Assembly: GCF_004793635.1 (NCBI RefSeq)
Contig: NZ_SRXV01000002.1
Span: 1-64,000 of the forward strand
DNA length: 64,000 bases
From: Marinicauda pacifica
GTDB lineage: Bacteria > Pseudomonadota > Alphaproteobacteria > Caulobacterales > Maricaulaceae
Direction of reading: 5' to 3'
Shown: in pieces, positions 34,804 through 43,191 of the stretch
Position numbering within the stretch: position 1 is the first letter of the stretch
Layout: each line of letters begins with the position of its first letter
Notes under the pieces: generated by a model
Seen by the model: only the letters and a program-made list of their open reading frames with translations
Database searches by the model: none
Told to the model about the DNA's origin: nothing
Position numbers and translations under genes: made by a program

Positions 34804-36810
34804 TCAGAACTGCACCGAGACACGAACATCGAAAGTCCGGCCGTAGGTGCCGTCGCCGAGTTTGTACTCATAGTCCGTGTCGAGAATATTCTTCACCGAG
34901 CCCTGCAAGGTGACGCTGTCGGTGAGCTGATAGCGCGCGGAAGTGTTGAACACCTCAAAGCCCGACATTTCGAAGGTGGAGGGATAGTCCGAGAGGAAAT
35001 CGCTCCGGGCATATCCGTCGATCGTAAGGCTTAGCTGCTCGGTCGGGCGCGCGGTGAGGGCCACGCTGAACTCGTGCTCGGGCCGGCCGAAGAGCTGCTG
35101 GCCGTTGCTGACCTGCACCGAACGGGCATTGGTGTAGGCGATCGTCATGTCGAGCCAGTCCGCAAGACGTGCGGCGGCCTCCACTTCGACGCCGTCCATC
35201 TCCACCACGCTGGAAATATTCTGCGGCTGACTGACGCCCAGAGCCGGGTTGAACACCGAGAAGATCCCGTTATCCGCCTCACCAATATAGCCGGTCACCG
35301 ACAGACGGTATCCGCCGCCCGCCGAGATCAGGTCGATCCCGGCATCGAGCATCCAGGTTTCCTCCGGCTCCAGGTCCGGATTGCCCTGGAAGGTCGCCGA
35401 TTGTCCCAGAAGCTGTCGCAGGCTCGGAGCCTCTCGGCCGGTTCCGTACGACGCGCGCAAACGCACGCCGGTGTCGCCCGTCCATGTCTGGGGCAGCCCC
35501 CACGAGACGGCCGCGCGTCCGGTCTGCACACCGCCAAAGAGTTCGTTGTCGTCATGCCGGCCGGACAGGGAGACGAACAGGTCTTCGGCCAGCTGCCAGT
35601 TGAAATTGGCGTAGAAGCCGAGATTGTCGATGCTTTCGTCGATCGCCGCGAATGGGGCGCCGCTCAGGCTGCGAAATTCCGCGCTCTCGCGGCTCTGATC
35701 GACACCGGCCAGGAAGAAGGACTCCGATCCCAGATACCGGCTCGATCCATCGAACCGATAGGTCGCAAAATACTGAAATTCCCGACGCTCTCCCAGGCTT
35801 TCCGACACGCTAGAAGGCGTCTCATCCAGACTGTCAAGGCGCGTGTAGGCGACCTGACCATTGTGGATCAAGCGCCCTCCAAGCGAGTCCGCGGTGAAGC
35901 CGGCATGGGCGACCAGCTGTTCGCTGTCGACATGGCCCGGGGAGTCCTGGAACAGGTAATCGGGCAGGACCGGGTCACCGAAGAGGTAGCCGCTGTCTGT
36001 CTCGTTGGTCGATTCAGAAAAGCGCAGCCCGCTGCGCAGCTCCAGCCCGTCGCGCGGACGGTAGTCCAGATTGAAGGAGGCGGTTGTGTTGCGATAGCCG
36101 TCATGCTCGACATTGCCCGGGGCACGGCTGGCGATCGAGATGCCGTCGGTCTCAATGTGCGAGACCGAGGCTGCATAGCCGAACTGCCCGATCTCGCCTT
36201 GCGAGCCGATCCCGGCCTGAACGGTGTCGTGAGTGCCATATCCCCCCGTGAGGCGGAAATCCGGCTCTCCGCTCCCCCGTTTGGTAGTGATGGAGATCAC
36301 GCCCGCCACTGCATCGGCGCCGTACACGCCCGACTGCGGCCCACGCAGCACCTCAACGCGGTCAATCATATCCAGCATGACGTGCTGGATGCCGAACTGG
36401 TTCGAGAATTCCGACGGGTTGTTCATGCGCACCCCGTCCACCAGGATCAGCGTATGCTTGGTGGTGAAGCCGCGCATGCGTACCTGGGTGTTCTGGCCAA
36501 AGCCGCCAGATCGGGTGACCGCCACTCCAGGCAGACGCTGCAGCACGTCATCCAGGACCTGAAGGTCGGCGAGCTCAATATCCTCGGCCGTGAACAGGCT
36601 CGCCGCCGAGCCTACCTGATCAATGCGCTGAGGCACGCGGCTATAGACGGTGATGATGTCATCGCTGGCGCGCGAGGAAAGCCGCGCTGCGGCAGCGTTC
36701 TGATCTGTCGCGGTCTGAAGCGTGCCGTCGGCTGCGACGGCAGCCGGAACCAGCGCGCTCGCGGCGAGCAGGCAACTGACGAAACGGGCGGCCGGTTTGA
36801 TGCTGGTCAT
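34804..36810 (-). CDS. TonB-dependent outer membrane receptor (BtuB-like)
   Basis: A 668-residue TonB-dependent receptor. Signal peptide (about 1-27), TonB-box-like DDIITVYSR (about 50), plug domain with VLQRLPGVAVTRSGGFGQ and LILVDGVRMNNP, EVLRGPQSGVYGADAVAGVI, then a 22-strand barrel ending in the terminal strand YGRTFDVRVSVQF with C-terminal Phe. ATG 36810 is preferred: GGAGGGG precedes it closely. Size and plug resemble cobalamin-type (BtuB) receptors, but no cobalamin riboswitch lies upstream and the next gene is a phosphodiesterase, so the ligand may be an organic phosphate instead (inference). Confidence 0.9.
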   Translation of the reverse strand: MTSIKPAARFVSCLLAASALVPAAVAADGTLQTATDQNAAAARLSSRASDDIITVYSRVPQRIDQVGSAASLFTAEDIELADLQVLDDVLQRLPGVAVTRSGGFGQNTQVRMRGFTTKHTLILVDGVRMNNPSEFSNQFGIQHVMLDMIDRVEVLRGPQSGVYGADAVAGVISITTKRGSGEPDFRLTGGYGTHDTVQAGIGSQGEIGQFGYAASVSHIETDGISIASRAPGNVEHDGYRNTTASFNLDYRPRDGLELRSGLRFSESTNETDSGYLFGDPVLPDYLFQDSPGHVDSEQLVAHAGFTADSLGGRLIHNGQVAYTRLDSLDETPSSVSESLGERREFQYFATYRFDGSSRYLGSESFFLAGVDQSRESAEFRSLSGAPFAAIDESIDNLGFYANFNWQLAEDLFVSLSGRHDDNELFGGVQTGRAAVSWGLPQTWTGDTGVRLRASYGTGREAPSLRQLLGQSATFQGNPDLEPEETWMLDAGIDLISAGGGYRLSVTGYIGEADNGIFSVFNPALGVSQPQNISSVVEMDGVEVEAAARLADWLDMTIAYTNARSVQVSNGQQLFGRPEHEFSVALTARPTEQLSLTIDGYARSDFLSDYPSTFEMSGFEVFNTSARYQLTDSVTLQGSVKNILDTDYEYKLGDGTYGRTFDVRVSVQF

Positions 36811-36874
36811 GATCCCCTCCATGCCAAATGGCCGCTCCGGTTTGCATCACTTGTGTGACGCCTGAGCCAAGCTG

Positions 36875-36888
36875 CGGAAACGTTTCCG
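36875..36888. promoter_or_regulatory. 14-base perfect palindrome between the receptor and the XRE regulator
   Basis: CGGAAACGTTTCCG, 65 bases upstream of the receptor ATG. Its form suits a dimeric repressor; the divergent XRE regulator is the first candidate binder. Confidence 0.45.
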
Positions 36889-36941
36889 TAACGCGAGCGC
36901 CTAAAACCACCTGCCGGCCGTTTGCTGACGTCCAAATGGCT

Positions 36942-36959
36942 CCGTCACAGAGGTGTCAC
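36942..36959 (+). promoter_or_regulatory. Candidate PHO box (PhoB site)
   Basis: CCGTCAC-AGAG-GTGTCAC matches the CTGTCAY-N4-CTGTCAY direct repeat with 11-base period at 12 of 14 positions. It lies 35 bases upstream of the XRE regulator start and 131 bases from the receptor start. Confidence 0.4.
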
Positions 36960-36994
36960 CGCGATATATGAGAATGAACGGTCAGGAGGTTTGA

Positions 36995-37615
36995 ATGCTC
37001 GACCGCGATGACTACTGGCCGCGCCTGATCAAGAGCTTGCGTTCACGTGAGCACCTGACCCAGGCCGACCTGGGCTCACGCCTCGGCGTGGACCAGACGG
37101 CTGTCTCGCGTTGGGAGAGAGGTCAGGACGCCCCGGCGCTGCGGCTTCGCCAGAAGATTCGCGATCTCTATCGGCAACGCGCCGCGGGCAAGCAGGATCT
37201 CGTGGCGCGGGCGCGAGTCCGAAACGCACTCTGGCCGGCCTCCCTGGTCGGCCCAGGCGCGGTCTTTATCGAGTTCAACGCTCGCGCGTTGGCGGAAATC
37301 GGCATCCAAGTGGACGACTTGCGCGGACGCAGCATTTACGGGCTTTTCGGCCCGGACGTCGATTGCGTCACCGAGCGATGGGAGAGTGCCGGCATCTTCC
37401 AGGGAGAGCTTGCCATGACGGTTTCGTTGAACCGTATCGAGAGCCCGGACGGGCCGACCTTCATCAAGACACTGGATACGCCCCATTTCACCTGGGATGG
37501 CGACATCTGGTGCCTGTGCGAAATCCAGCGCATCAGCGCAACCGAACACGCCAAGCTCATAGAGGAATTCGGCGGGGCCCACTTCGCCCTGCCATTCGAC
37601 GCTCTGAATCACTGA
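36995..37615 (+). CDS. XRE-family transcriptional regulator with C-terminal PAS-like domain
   Basis: A 206-residue regulator. The N-terminal helix-turn-helix covers about 10-60 (REHLTQADLGSRLGVDQTAV with SRWERGQDAP), a classic XRE/Cro fold. Residues about 80-185 look like a PAS-type sensor domain (VFIEFNARALAEIGIQVDDLRGRS is its start), but this is judged by pattern only. AGGAGG lies five bases upstream of ATG. The gene is divergent from the TonB-dependent receptor with 184 bases between starts, an arrangement typical of a local regulator. Confidence 0.82.
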   Translation: MLDRDDYWPRLIKSLRSREHLTQADLGSRLGVDQTAVSRWERGQDAPALRLRQKIRDLYRQRAAGKQDLVARARVRNALWPASLVGPGAVFIEFNARALAEIGIQVDDLRGRSIYGLFGPDVDCVTERWESAGIFQGELAMTVSLNRIESPDGPTFIKTLDTPHFTWDGDIWCLCEIQRISATEHAKLIEEFGGAHFALPFDALNH

Positions 37616-37649
37616 TTGAGGCCGTTGGCCGGATGGATGCGTCGGGAAA

Positions 37650-37934
37650 CTAGCCCTCGCTGGCGCCGTCAACCGTCCAGCCGCGCGGACCGGGGCGGGC
37701 GATGAGGGTCACCGGACCTTCGCTGGCGCCCTTGCGGCCACGCACCTTGCGGTAGAGCCAGTAGGCGCTGGCGCCGAGCGCACCGAGACCGGCGATCACG
37801 AGAGCAGTCGCGGTCAGTACGGCCGCGAGCAGAACGACGAGGCCGATAAAGGCGGCGGCAATTACCGCAGCGAGGACCCCGCGCAGCAGGCTCATCGCAC
37901 TCAAGCTGGTCATCGTGTGTTGTGCGCCCATCAT
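37650..37934 (-). CDS. Small membrane protein of unknown function
   Basis: A 94-residue protein with a long hydrophobic stretch (about residues 15-60) that likely forms two membrane helices, then a basic segment YRKVRGRKG and a short tail containing LIARPGPRGWTVDG. No family was recognised. Alternative starts exist at 37931 and 37913. It is isolated between the XRE regulator's 3' end and the TerB/J-domain gene. Confidence 0.65.
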   Translation of the reverse strand: MMGAQHTMTSLSAMSLLRGVLAAVIAAAFIGLVVLLAAVLTATALVIAGLGALGASAYWLYRKVRGRKGASEGPVTLIARPGPRGWTVDGASEG

Positions 37935-38019
37935 CTTTTTCCCTGGCCGTCAGTATCGTGCCCACCCATGCCAATAGATTTGGGTATGGCACCCGTCAGG
38001 TCAATGCCGCGCGCGGCGA

Positions 38020-38712
38020 TCAGGTTCCAACACTCACCGCGCGTTGCTTTAAGATCGCAGCATAGGCGGCATTGATCGCGGCCATCTTGGCATCTGCGAC
38101 TTTCTGAAGCGCCGGCGGCGCGCCGCGCGCGATCAGGCGGTCCGGGTGGTTCTGAGAGGCGATTCGCCGATACGCCCGCTTCAGGTCGACATCCGAGATA
38201 TCCGGGTCGATGCCGAGCACGGTGTAGGGATCGTCCGTGCCGGCGCCGAGATGGGTCCGCTTGATGCGCGCAAACTCGCGTTCGGAAAATCCGAACAGGT
38301 CTGCGACGCTCGCCAGGTAGGCTTCTTCTCCTGGCGTGACCCGGCCATCGGCCTGCGCGATGAAGAAGAGCGCATCCAGCACGTCTTCCAGAACAGCCGG
38401 ATTGGCGCGGAAGCGGCGCGCCAGCCGGCGCGCATAGCCCTCGAAGCCCAACGTCGTCTGCTTGGCCAGGTTGAAGGCACGCTGAAGCTGCGCCTCGAAG
38501 CCGGCCGGAGCGCGAAACACCGTGGAGAACGCTTTGACCTCCGAACGTGTTACCTCTCCGTCCGCCTTGGCCATCTTTGCGCCCAGTCCGATCAGGGCCA
38601 TGGCAAATTCGGCATCGTCGACCGGGTGACCGGGCAGACAGTCGCCATCAGGACACTCGAACGGGTCGGGTGAACCAGTGATACGGTCAGCCAGTTTGCG
38701 CCAGAAGTTCAT
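38020..38712 (-). CDS. TerB and J-domain co-chaperone (DjlA-like)
   Basis: A 230-residue protein: an N-terminal segment, a TerB-like helical domain (about 30-150, GAKMAKADGEVTRSEVKAF and FFIAQADGRVTPGEEAYL are the acidic metal-binding-type repeats) and a C-terminal J domain (about 160-228, DPYTVLGIDPDISDVDLKRA) with an intact HPD motif in SQNHPDRL. The J domain should stimulate a DnaK ATPase. Unlike E. coli DjlA there is no N-terminal membrane helix. Divergent from the 5-oxoprolinase gene. Confidence 0.86.
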   Translation of the reverse strand: MNFWRKLADRITGSPDPFECPDGDCLPGHPVDDAEFAMALIGLGAKMAKADGEVTRSEVKAFSTVFRAPAGFEAQLQRAFNLAKQTTLGFEGYARRLARRFRANPAVLEDVLDALFFIAQADGRVTPGEEAYLASVADLFGFSEREFARIKRTHLGAGTDDPYTVLGIDPDISDVDLKRAYRRIASQNHPDRLIARGAPPALQKVADAKMAAINAAYAAILKQRAVSVGT

Positions 38713-38789
38713 TCGCGTTTATCTCATGGCCCGCGACACGGGTTTTGTGTTTTGACCCATAGCGCCCTTTCAGCAAACCGGAGTTTTTC

Positions 38790-41700
38790 ATGAGCGACCC
38801 GTTCGAAGTCTGGATCGACCGTGGCGGCACCTTCACAGATGTGATCGGGCGCAAACCGGACGGCCGGATCGAGGCGCTCAAACTACTCTCTGAAAGCCCC
38901 GCTTATGAAGACGCAGCCACACAAGGCGTCCGCCGCATATTGTCGCTGGCCGACGACGAGCCCATCCCGGACGCTGCGCTGGCCGCCGTTAAAATGGGAA
39001 CGACCGTCGCCACCAACGCCCTGCTGGAGCTGGACGGCGCGAAGACGCTTTTTCTGGTTTCGCAAGGGTGCGGCGACATCCTGCATATCGGCGACCAGAC
39101 CCGGGCGGACCTGTTCGCGCTGAAGATCGAGAAGCCGGCGCCCCTGCCCGGCCGGATCGTCGAGGTGAGCGGCCGGCTGGACAGCGAGGGCGAAGAGATC
39201 GAACCGCTCGATGCCGGGCCCCTGCGCACAGCGTTGAGCCGCGCACGAGAAGACGGCTTCGAGGCCGTCGCCATTGCGCTCCTGCACAGCTATCGCAACG
39301 ATCGTCACGAGCGCGCGGTGGAAGCGCTGGCGAAGGAAGCCGGGTTTGAGCACATCATCTGCTCGGCCGATGCCAGTCCCCTGATCAAGCTGGTGCCGCG
39401 CGCCTCGACCGCCGTGATTGACGCATATCTGACCCCGGTCCTGCGCCGCTACGTCAAGCGCGTGCGTGACGGGCTGGGCAAGACCCCGCTCTATTTCATG
39501 CAATCGTCAGGCGGGCTGGCCAATGCCGACGCTTTCCATGCCCGCAATGCGGTCCTGTCCGGCCCGGCCGGCGGCGTCGTCGGCATGGCGATGACCGCGC
39601 GCGAGGCCGGGCATGACAAGGTGATCGGCTTCGACATGGGCGGCACCTCGACCGATGTCTCGCGCTTTGACGGCGATGCCTATGCCCGCTCGGGCCAGGC
39701 GGAGCTGGGCGGGCGGCTTCTTCGCGCGCCCATGCTGTCGGTTCACACCGTGGCGGCCGGCGGCGGATCGATCCTGGCGTTCGACGGCGAGCGCGTCCGG
39801 GTCGGACCACGTAGCGCCGGAGCGGACCCAGGCCCGGCCTGCTACGGGCGCGGCGGCCCGCCAGCGGTTACGGATGCCAATGTGGTCCTCGGCCGGATCC
39901 AGAAGGACTGGTTTCCCAAGGTCTTCGGACCGGACAATGACGGCCCGCTGGATGTGGAGGCCGCGCGTGCGGCGCTATCCGAACTCGCCAAGGCGATGGG
40001 CGCCGAGAGCACCGAGGCCGCTGCCGAGGGCTTTCTGGCTGTGGCCGTGGAAGCCATGGCCGAAGCCATCAAGCAGATCTCCATCGGGCAAGGAGTCGAT
40101 CCGCGCGGCTATGCGCTGAACGCCTTTGGCGGCGCCGGTGGCCAGCACGCGTGCAAGGTCGCCGAGGCGCTGGGCATGACCACCGCCCTCATCCATCCCC
40201 AGGCCGGTCTCTTGTCGGCGTACGGGATCGGCCTTGCCAAGCTGCGCGAGACGCGCGAGGCGGGCCTCGATATCGCGATGGACGATGCCGCGCTGAAGAC
40301 GGCGCAGGAGGCGATCGACGGGCTGGAAAGCACGGTCCGCGGCGCGCTGGAAGGCCGCGGCGCCCAAGGCGTGCGCGTGCTCGCCGAGGCGCGGCTGCGC
40401 GCGCAGGGCTCCGATACCGCTCTCCCGGTTCAATGGGGCAGCGAGGAGGACATGCGCGAGGCCTTCTCCACCGCGCACGAGCGCCTGTTCGGCTTTGGCG
40501 CCGAAGAAGCCCCGCTGGTCCTGGATTCGGTCGGCGTTGAAGCCGAGGCAGACCCGGCCGGGGCCCGGCTCTCCACGCCCAGCCTGCCGGCCCAAGAGGG
40601 CCATCCCGAACCGGCCGGAAACGCAGAGATCTACCAGTCAGGAACCTGGCTGAAAGCCCCGGTTTTTCAACTCGATACGCTGGGAGCGGGCGTTCACATC
40701 GAGGGGCCGGCCCTCATCATGGATGCCAACCAGACCATCGTGCTCGATCCGGGCTGGACGGCGACGCGCCAGGAGACCGGAATGCTTGTGCTGACACGCG
40801 AAGCGGAAGCGTCCGCCCACGAGGCGGGGACCGAGCTCGACCCGGTCACGCTCGCCCTGTTCAACCGCCGGTTCATGTCGATTGCCGAGCAGATGGGCGT
40901 GGTGCTCGAACGCACCGCGCACTCGGTCAACATCAAGGAAAGGCTCGACTTTTCCTGCGCGGTCTTCGATGCGGACGGCGGTCTGGTCGCCAATGCGCCG
41001 CACATGCCGGTGCATCTGGGTTCCATGTCGGCGAGCGTGCGCGCGGCGATCGAGGCGCATCCCGACCTCGGCCCGGGCGAAGCTATCGCATTGAATGCGC
41101 CGTATAATGGCGGAACCCACCTGCCGGACGTGACGGTGATCGAGCCGGTGTGCGATCGCGAGGGAAAACGGCTGTTTTTCGTCGCGTCGCGGGGACATCA
41201 TGCCGATATCGGGGGGATAGCGCCGGGCTCGATGCCGCCCTTCTCGACCCGGATCGAAGAGGAAGGCGCGGTTTTCGACGCGGTGAAGATCCTCTCCAAC
41301 GGGCGCTTCGACACGCAGGCCGCGCGCGCGCCGCTGGAGGCGGGACCCCACCCCGCGCGCAATCCGGACCAGAATCTGGCCGACCTCAAAGCCCAGCTCG
41401 CCGCGTGCGCGAAGGGCGCCGAAGAGCTGCACCGCCTCATCGAGGAGCACGGGCTGGAGGTGGTCTCCGCCTACATGACCCACGTTCAGGACAATGCCGA
41501 ACGCGCCGTGCGCCGGGTGATAGGCGCGTTGAGAGATGGCAAGGCGGAGGTGCGCCTGGACGACGGGTCGGTCATCAAGGTGGCCGTCACGGTCGACGGT
41601 CAAGCCGGCACGGCTGTCATGGATTTTACCGGTACTTCCTGCCAACTCGGCACTAACTTCAACGCACCGAAGGCTGTTACGCGTGCCGCGGTGCTTTATG

Positions 41701-42374
41701 TGCTCCGCTGCCTGGTCGACGACGAGATTCCGCTCAACGAGGGGTGTCTCAAACCGATCGAGCTGATCGTTCCGGACGGCTCCCTCCTCGATCCGAACCC
41801 GCCCGCCGCGGTCGTCGCCGGGAATGTGGAAACCAGCCAGCTCGTGGTCGACGCGCTCTTCCTGGCGACCGGACGCATGGCGGCCGCCCAGGGCACGATG
41901 AACAACTTCACCTTCGGCAATGCCCGCCACCAGTATTACGAGACGATATGCGGCGGGTCGGGCGCGGGCATCTTCGAGGACGGGGAAGGCTTCGCCGGCG
42001 CGAGCGCGGTGCATACCCACATGACCAATTCACGCCTGACCGATCCGGAGGTGATGGAACGCCGCTACCCGGTGCGAATCCGCGCCCATGCGATCCGCGA
42101 GGGCTCGGGCGGGGCGGGCAGATTCCCGGGCGGCAACGGCTCGGTGCGCCGGGTCGAGTTTCTCGAGGAGATGGAAGCGGCCCTGCTGTCGGGCCGGCGC
42201 GTGGAAAGCCCGCCGGGACTGGCGGGCGGCGGCGACGGGGCGCCGGGCAAGGCGCGCGTCATCCGCGCCGACGGACGCGTGGAGGAACAACCCGGCCTGT
42301 TCCGCGTCGATGTCGGACCCGGCGATGTCATCGAGATCGAAACGCCCGGCGGCGGCGGGTATGGCACGGCGTAG
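38790..42374 (+). CDS. 5-oxoprolinase / hydantoinase, fused A and B subunits
   Basis: A 1,194-residue protein joining a HyuA half (residues about 1-680) to a HyuB half (about 690-1,194). WIDRGGTFTDVIGRKPDG at the N-terminus is the ATP-binding actin-like start, GFDMGGTSTDVSRFDG the second phosphate loop, and ALNAFGGAGGQHACKVAEAL the adenosine region. The B half begins PVTLALFNRRFMSIAEQMG and includes NAPYNGGTHLPDVTV. The fused arrangement resembles eukaryotic-type ATP-dependent 5-oxoprolinase, which opens 5-oxoproline to glutamate; hydantoinase activity cannot be excluded. Starts 77 bases from the divergent TerB/J-domain gene. Confidence 0.9.
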   Translation: MSDPFEVWIDRGGTFTDVIGRKPDGRIEALKLLSESPAYEDAATQGVRRILSLADDEPIPDAALAAVKMGTTVATNALLELDGAKTLFLVSQGCGDILHIGDQTRADLFALKIEKPAPLPGRIVEVSGRLDSEGEEIEPLDAGPLRTALSRAREDGFEAVAIALLHSYRNDRHERAVEALAKEAGFEHIICSADASPLIKLVPRASTAVIDAYLTPVLRRYVKRVRDGLGKTPLYFMQSSGGLANADAFHARNAVLSGPAGGVVGMAMTAREAGHDKVIGFDMGGTSTDVSRFDGDAYARSGQAELGGRLLRAPMLSVHTVAAGGGSILAFDGERVRVGPRSAGADPGPACYGRGGPPAVTDANVVLGRIQKDWFPKVFGPDNDGPLDVEAARAALSELAKAMGAESTEAAAEGFLAVAVEAMAEAIKQISIGQGVDPRGYALNAFGGAGGQHACKVAEALGMTTALIHPQAGLLSAYGIGLAKLRETREAGLDIAMDDAALKTAQEAIDGLESTVRGALEGRGAQGVRVLAEARLRAQGSDTALPVQWGSEEDMREAFSTAHERLFGFGAEEAPLVLDSVGVEAEADPAGARLSTPSLPAQEGHPEPAGNAEIYQSGTWLKAPVFQLDTLGAGVHIEGPALIMDANQTIVLDPGWTATRQETGMLVLTREAEASAHEAGTELDPVTLALFNRRFMSIAEQMGVVLERTAHSVNIKERLDFSCAVFDADGGLVANAPHMPVHLGSMSASVRAAIEAHPDLGPGEAIALNAPYNGGTHLPDVTVIEPVCDREGKRLFFVASRGHHADIGGIAPGSMPPFSTRIEEEGAVFDAVKILSNGRFDTQAARAPLEAGPHPARNPDQNLADLKAQLAACAKGAEELHRLIEEHGLEVVSAYMTHVQDNAERAVRRVIGALRDGKAEVRLDDGSVIKVAVTVDGQAGTAVMDFTGTSCQLGTNFNAPKAVTRAAVLYVLRCLVDDEIPLNEGCLKPIELIVPDGSLLDPNPPAAVVAGNVETSQLVVDALFLATGRMAAAQGTMNNFTFGNARHQYYETICGGSGAGIFEDGEGFAGASAVHTHMTNSRLTDPEVMERRYPVRIRAHAIREGSGGAGRFPGGNGSVRRVEFLEEMEAALLSGRRVESPPGLAGGGDGAPGKARVIRADGRVEEQPGLFRVDVGPGDVIEIETPGGGGYGTA

Positions 42375-42470
42375 AGCCCGGCTTGCCTCTCCTGTAATCC
42401 CGGGCCGACCGGAAGGGAGAGCCGGCACTGTGTTTACGAGGGGCGGGGTCTGGTCATCGGCGTGAGGCCG

Positions 42471-42524
42471 TCATCCGACCCTTCGAGGCCCGGCTGCGCC
42501 GGGCACCTCAGGGTGAGGGGGATG
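42471..42524. repeat. Palindromic dispersed repeat, family C, copy 7
   Basis: TCATCCGACCCTTCGAGG, hairpin CCCGGCTGCGCCGGG, CACCTCAGGGTGAGGGGG: the reverse complement of the copy 2/4 subtype. Confidence 0.8.
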
Positions 42525-42569
42525 GGTGACATCGGATGAATATCGTAAATATTTCAAAATCTTATATCC

Positions 42570-42627
42570 CATCCCCTCCCTCATGCTGAGGTGGCCGCGC
42601 AGCGGCCCTCGAAGCATCGGAGGGCGA
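42570..42627. repeat. Palindromic dispersed repeat, family C, copy 8
   Basis: TCCCTCATGCTGAGGTGG, hairpin CCGCGCAGCGG, CCCTCGAAGCATCGGAGGG: the reverse complement of the copy 3 subtype, 45 bases from copy 7. Confidence 0.8.
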
Positions 42628-42641
42628 GCGCGGACCTCTCC

Positions 42642-42684
42642 CATGAGGCCCCGGCTCTGCGCGCTTCGCGCGTGGCCGGGGGGT
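42642..42684. repeat. Hairpin repeat, family D, copy 1
   Basis: CATGAGGCCCCGGC, then CTCTGCGCGCTTCGCGCG and TGGCCGGGG. A close relative is at 62496-62538. Confidence 0.6.
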
Positions 42685-42762
42685 CAAGAGAGAGAGCGAG
42701 TTCTCAGCGTGGCCTGGGTTTCAGGGAGCCGGGAGGAGACGGTTCACGCCAAGACGGTCTCG

Positions 42763-42863
42763 CCCTTTCCCTCTCTCTTTCCTGACGCAAGTCAGGACCC
42801 AGGGAGAACGCGCGGCCCCCTACGATCTCCTGGGTCCCAGCGTCCGCTGGGAAAGAGGAGGAG
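42763..42863 (-). repeat. Composite dispersed repeat, family B, inverted copy
   Basis: The reverse complement carries the stem-loops CCCAGCGGACGCTGGG and CCTGACTTGCGTCAGG and the paired flanks GGACCCAG/CTGGGTCC in the same order as the copies at 149-262 and 44227-44342, but in opposite orientation. Confidence 0.8.
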
Positions 42864-43014
42864 CGTATTGCTTGTCTTTCGCTGTCTCCAACGCCCCTTG
42901 CCAGCCCGCGCCTTCCCGCGCAAACTCGCCGCACCCACGAATTTGAGCGCGCAGAGCGACGCGCGCGTTGCACAGCCCAAAAGGCGGACCCGTCTGTTTC
43001 AGGCGGGGTGTTTC

Positions 43015-43191
43015 ATGGGGTGGAGCGGAGCGATCATGGCGCTGGGCGCTTTAACCCTCTCATGCGCCTGGGTCCATCCGGTCCTCAGCGCGGTTATCAA
43101 ATACACGGACAAGGGGCCGGCGCGCTATCGCGAGCGGTTCGAGGCGGGGGCTGTGTTTTGGAATTTGATGATCGATGGAGAGTTGGAGTGA
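43015..43191 (+). CDS. 58-residue hydrophobic small protein, unknown
   Basis: MGWSGAIMALGALTLSC begins a single hydrophobic segment (about 5-28) followed by a charged tail (KYTDKGPARYRERFEAG and ending in MIDGELE). Its TGA overlaps the GTG of the next gene (GTGA), the main argument that it is real. Start assignment is tentative: GGCGGGG lies six bases upstream. No homologue was recognised. Confidence 0.5.
   Translation: MGWSGAIMALGALTLSCAWVHPVLSAVIKYTDKGPARYRERFEAGAVFWNLMIDGELE

Larger units (their letters stand above)
42375..43014. other. Repeat-rich gene-free stretch
   Basis: Holds two family C repeats, one family D hairpin and an inverted family B repeat (each listed separately), plus a run of GA-rich sequence near 42685-42702. 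No gene is supported; open frames here are translated repeats. The 3' end leads into the 58-residue ORF. Confidence 0.75.

Noticed and set aside
36823..36994. Cobalamin riboswitch upstream of the BtuB-like receptor
   Set aside because: The gap is short and lacks the B12-box; a palindrome and a PHO-like repeat are seen instead.
42526..43014. In-frame N-terminal extension of the 58-residue ORF
   Set aside because: It is translated repeat C, D and B sequence; only the part from 43015 has a plausible start and a coupled downstream gene.
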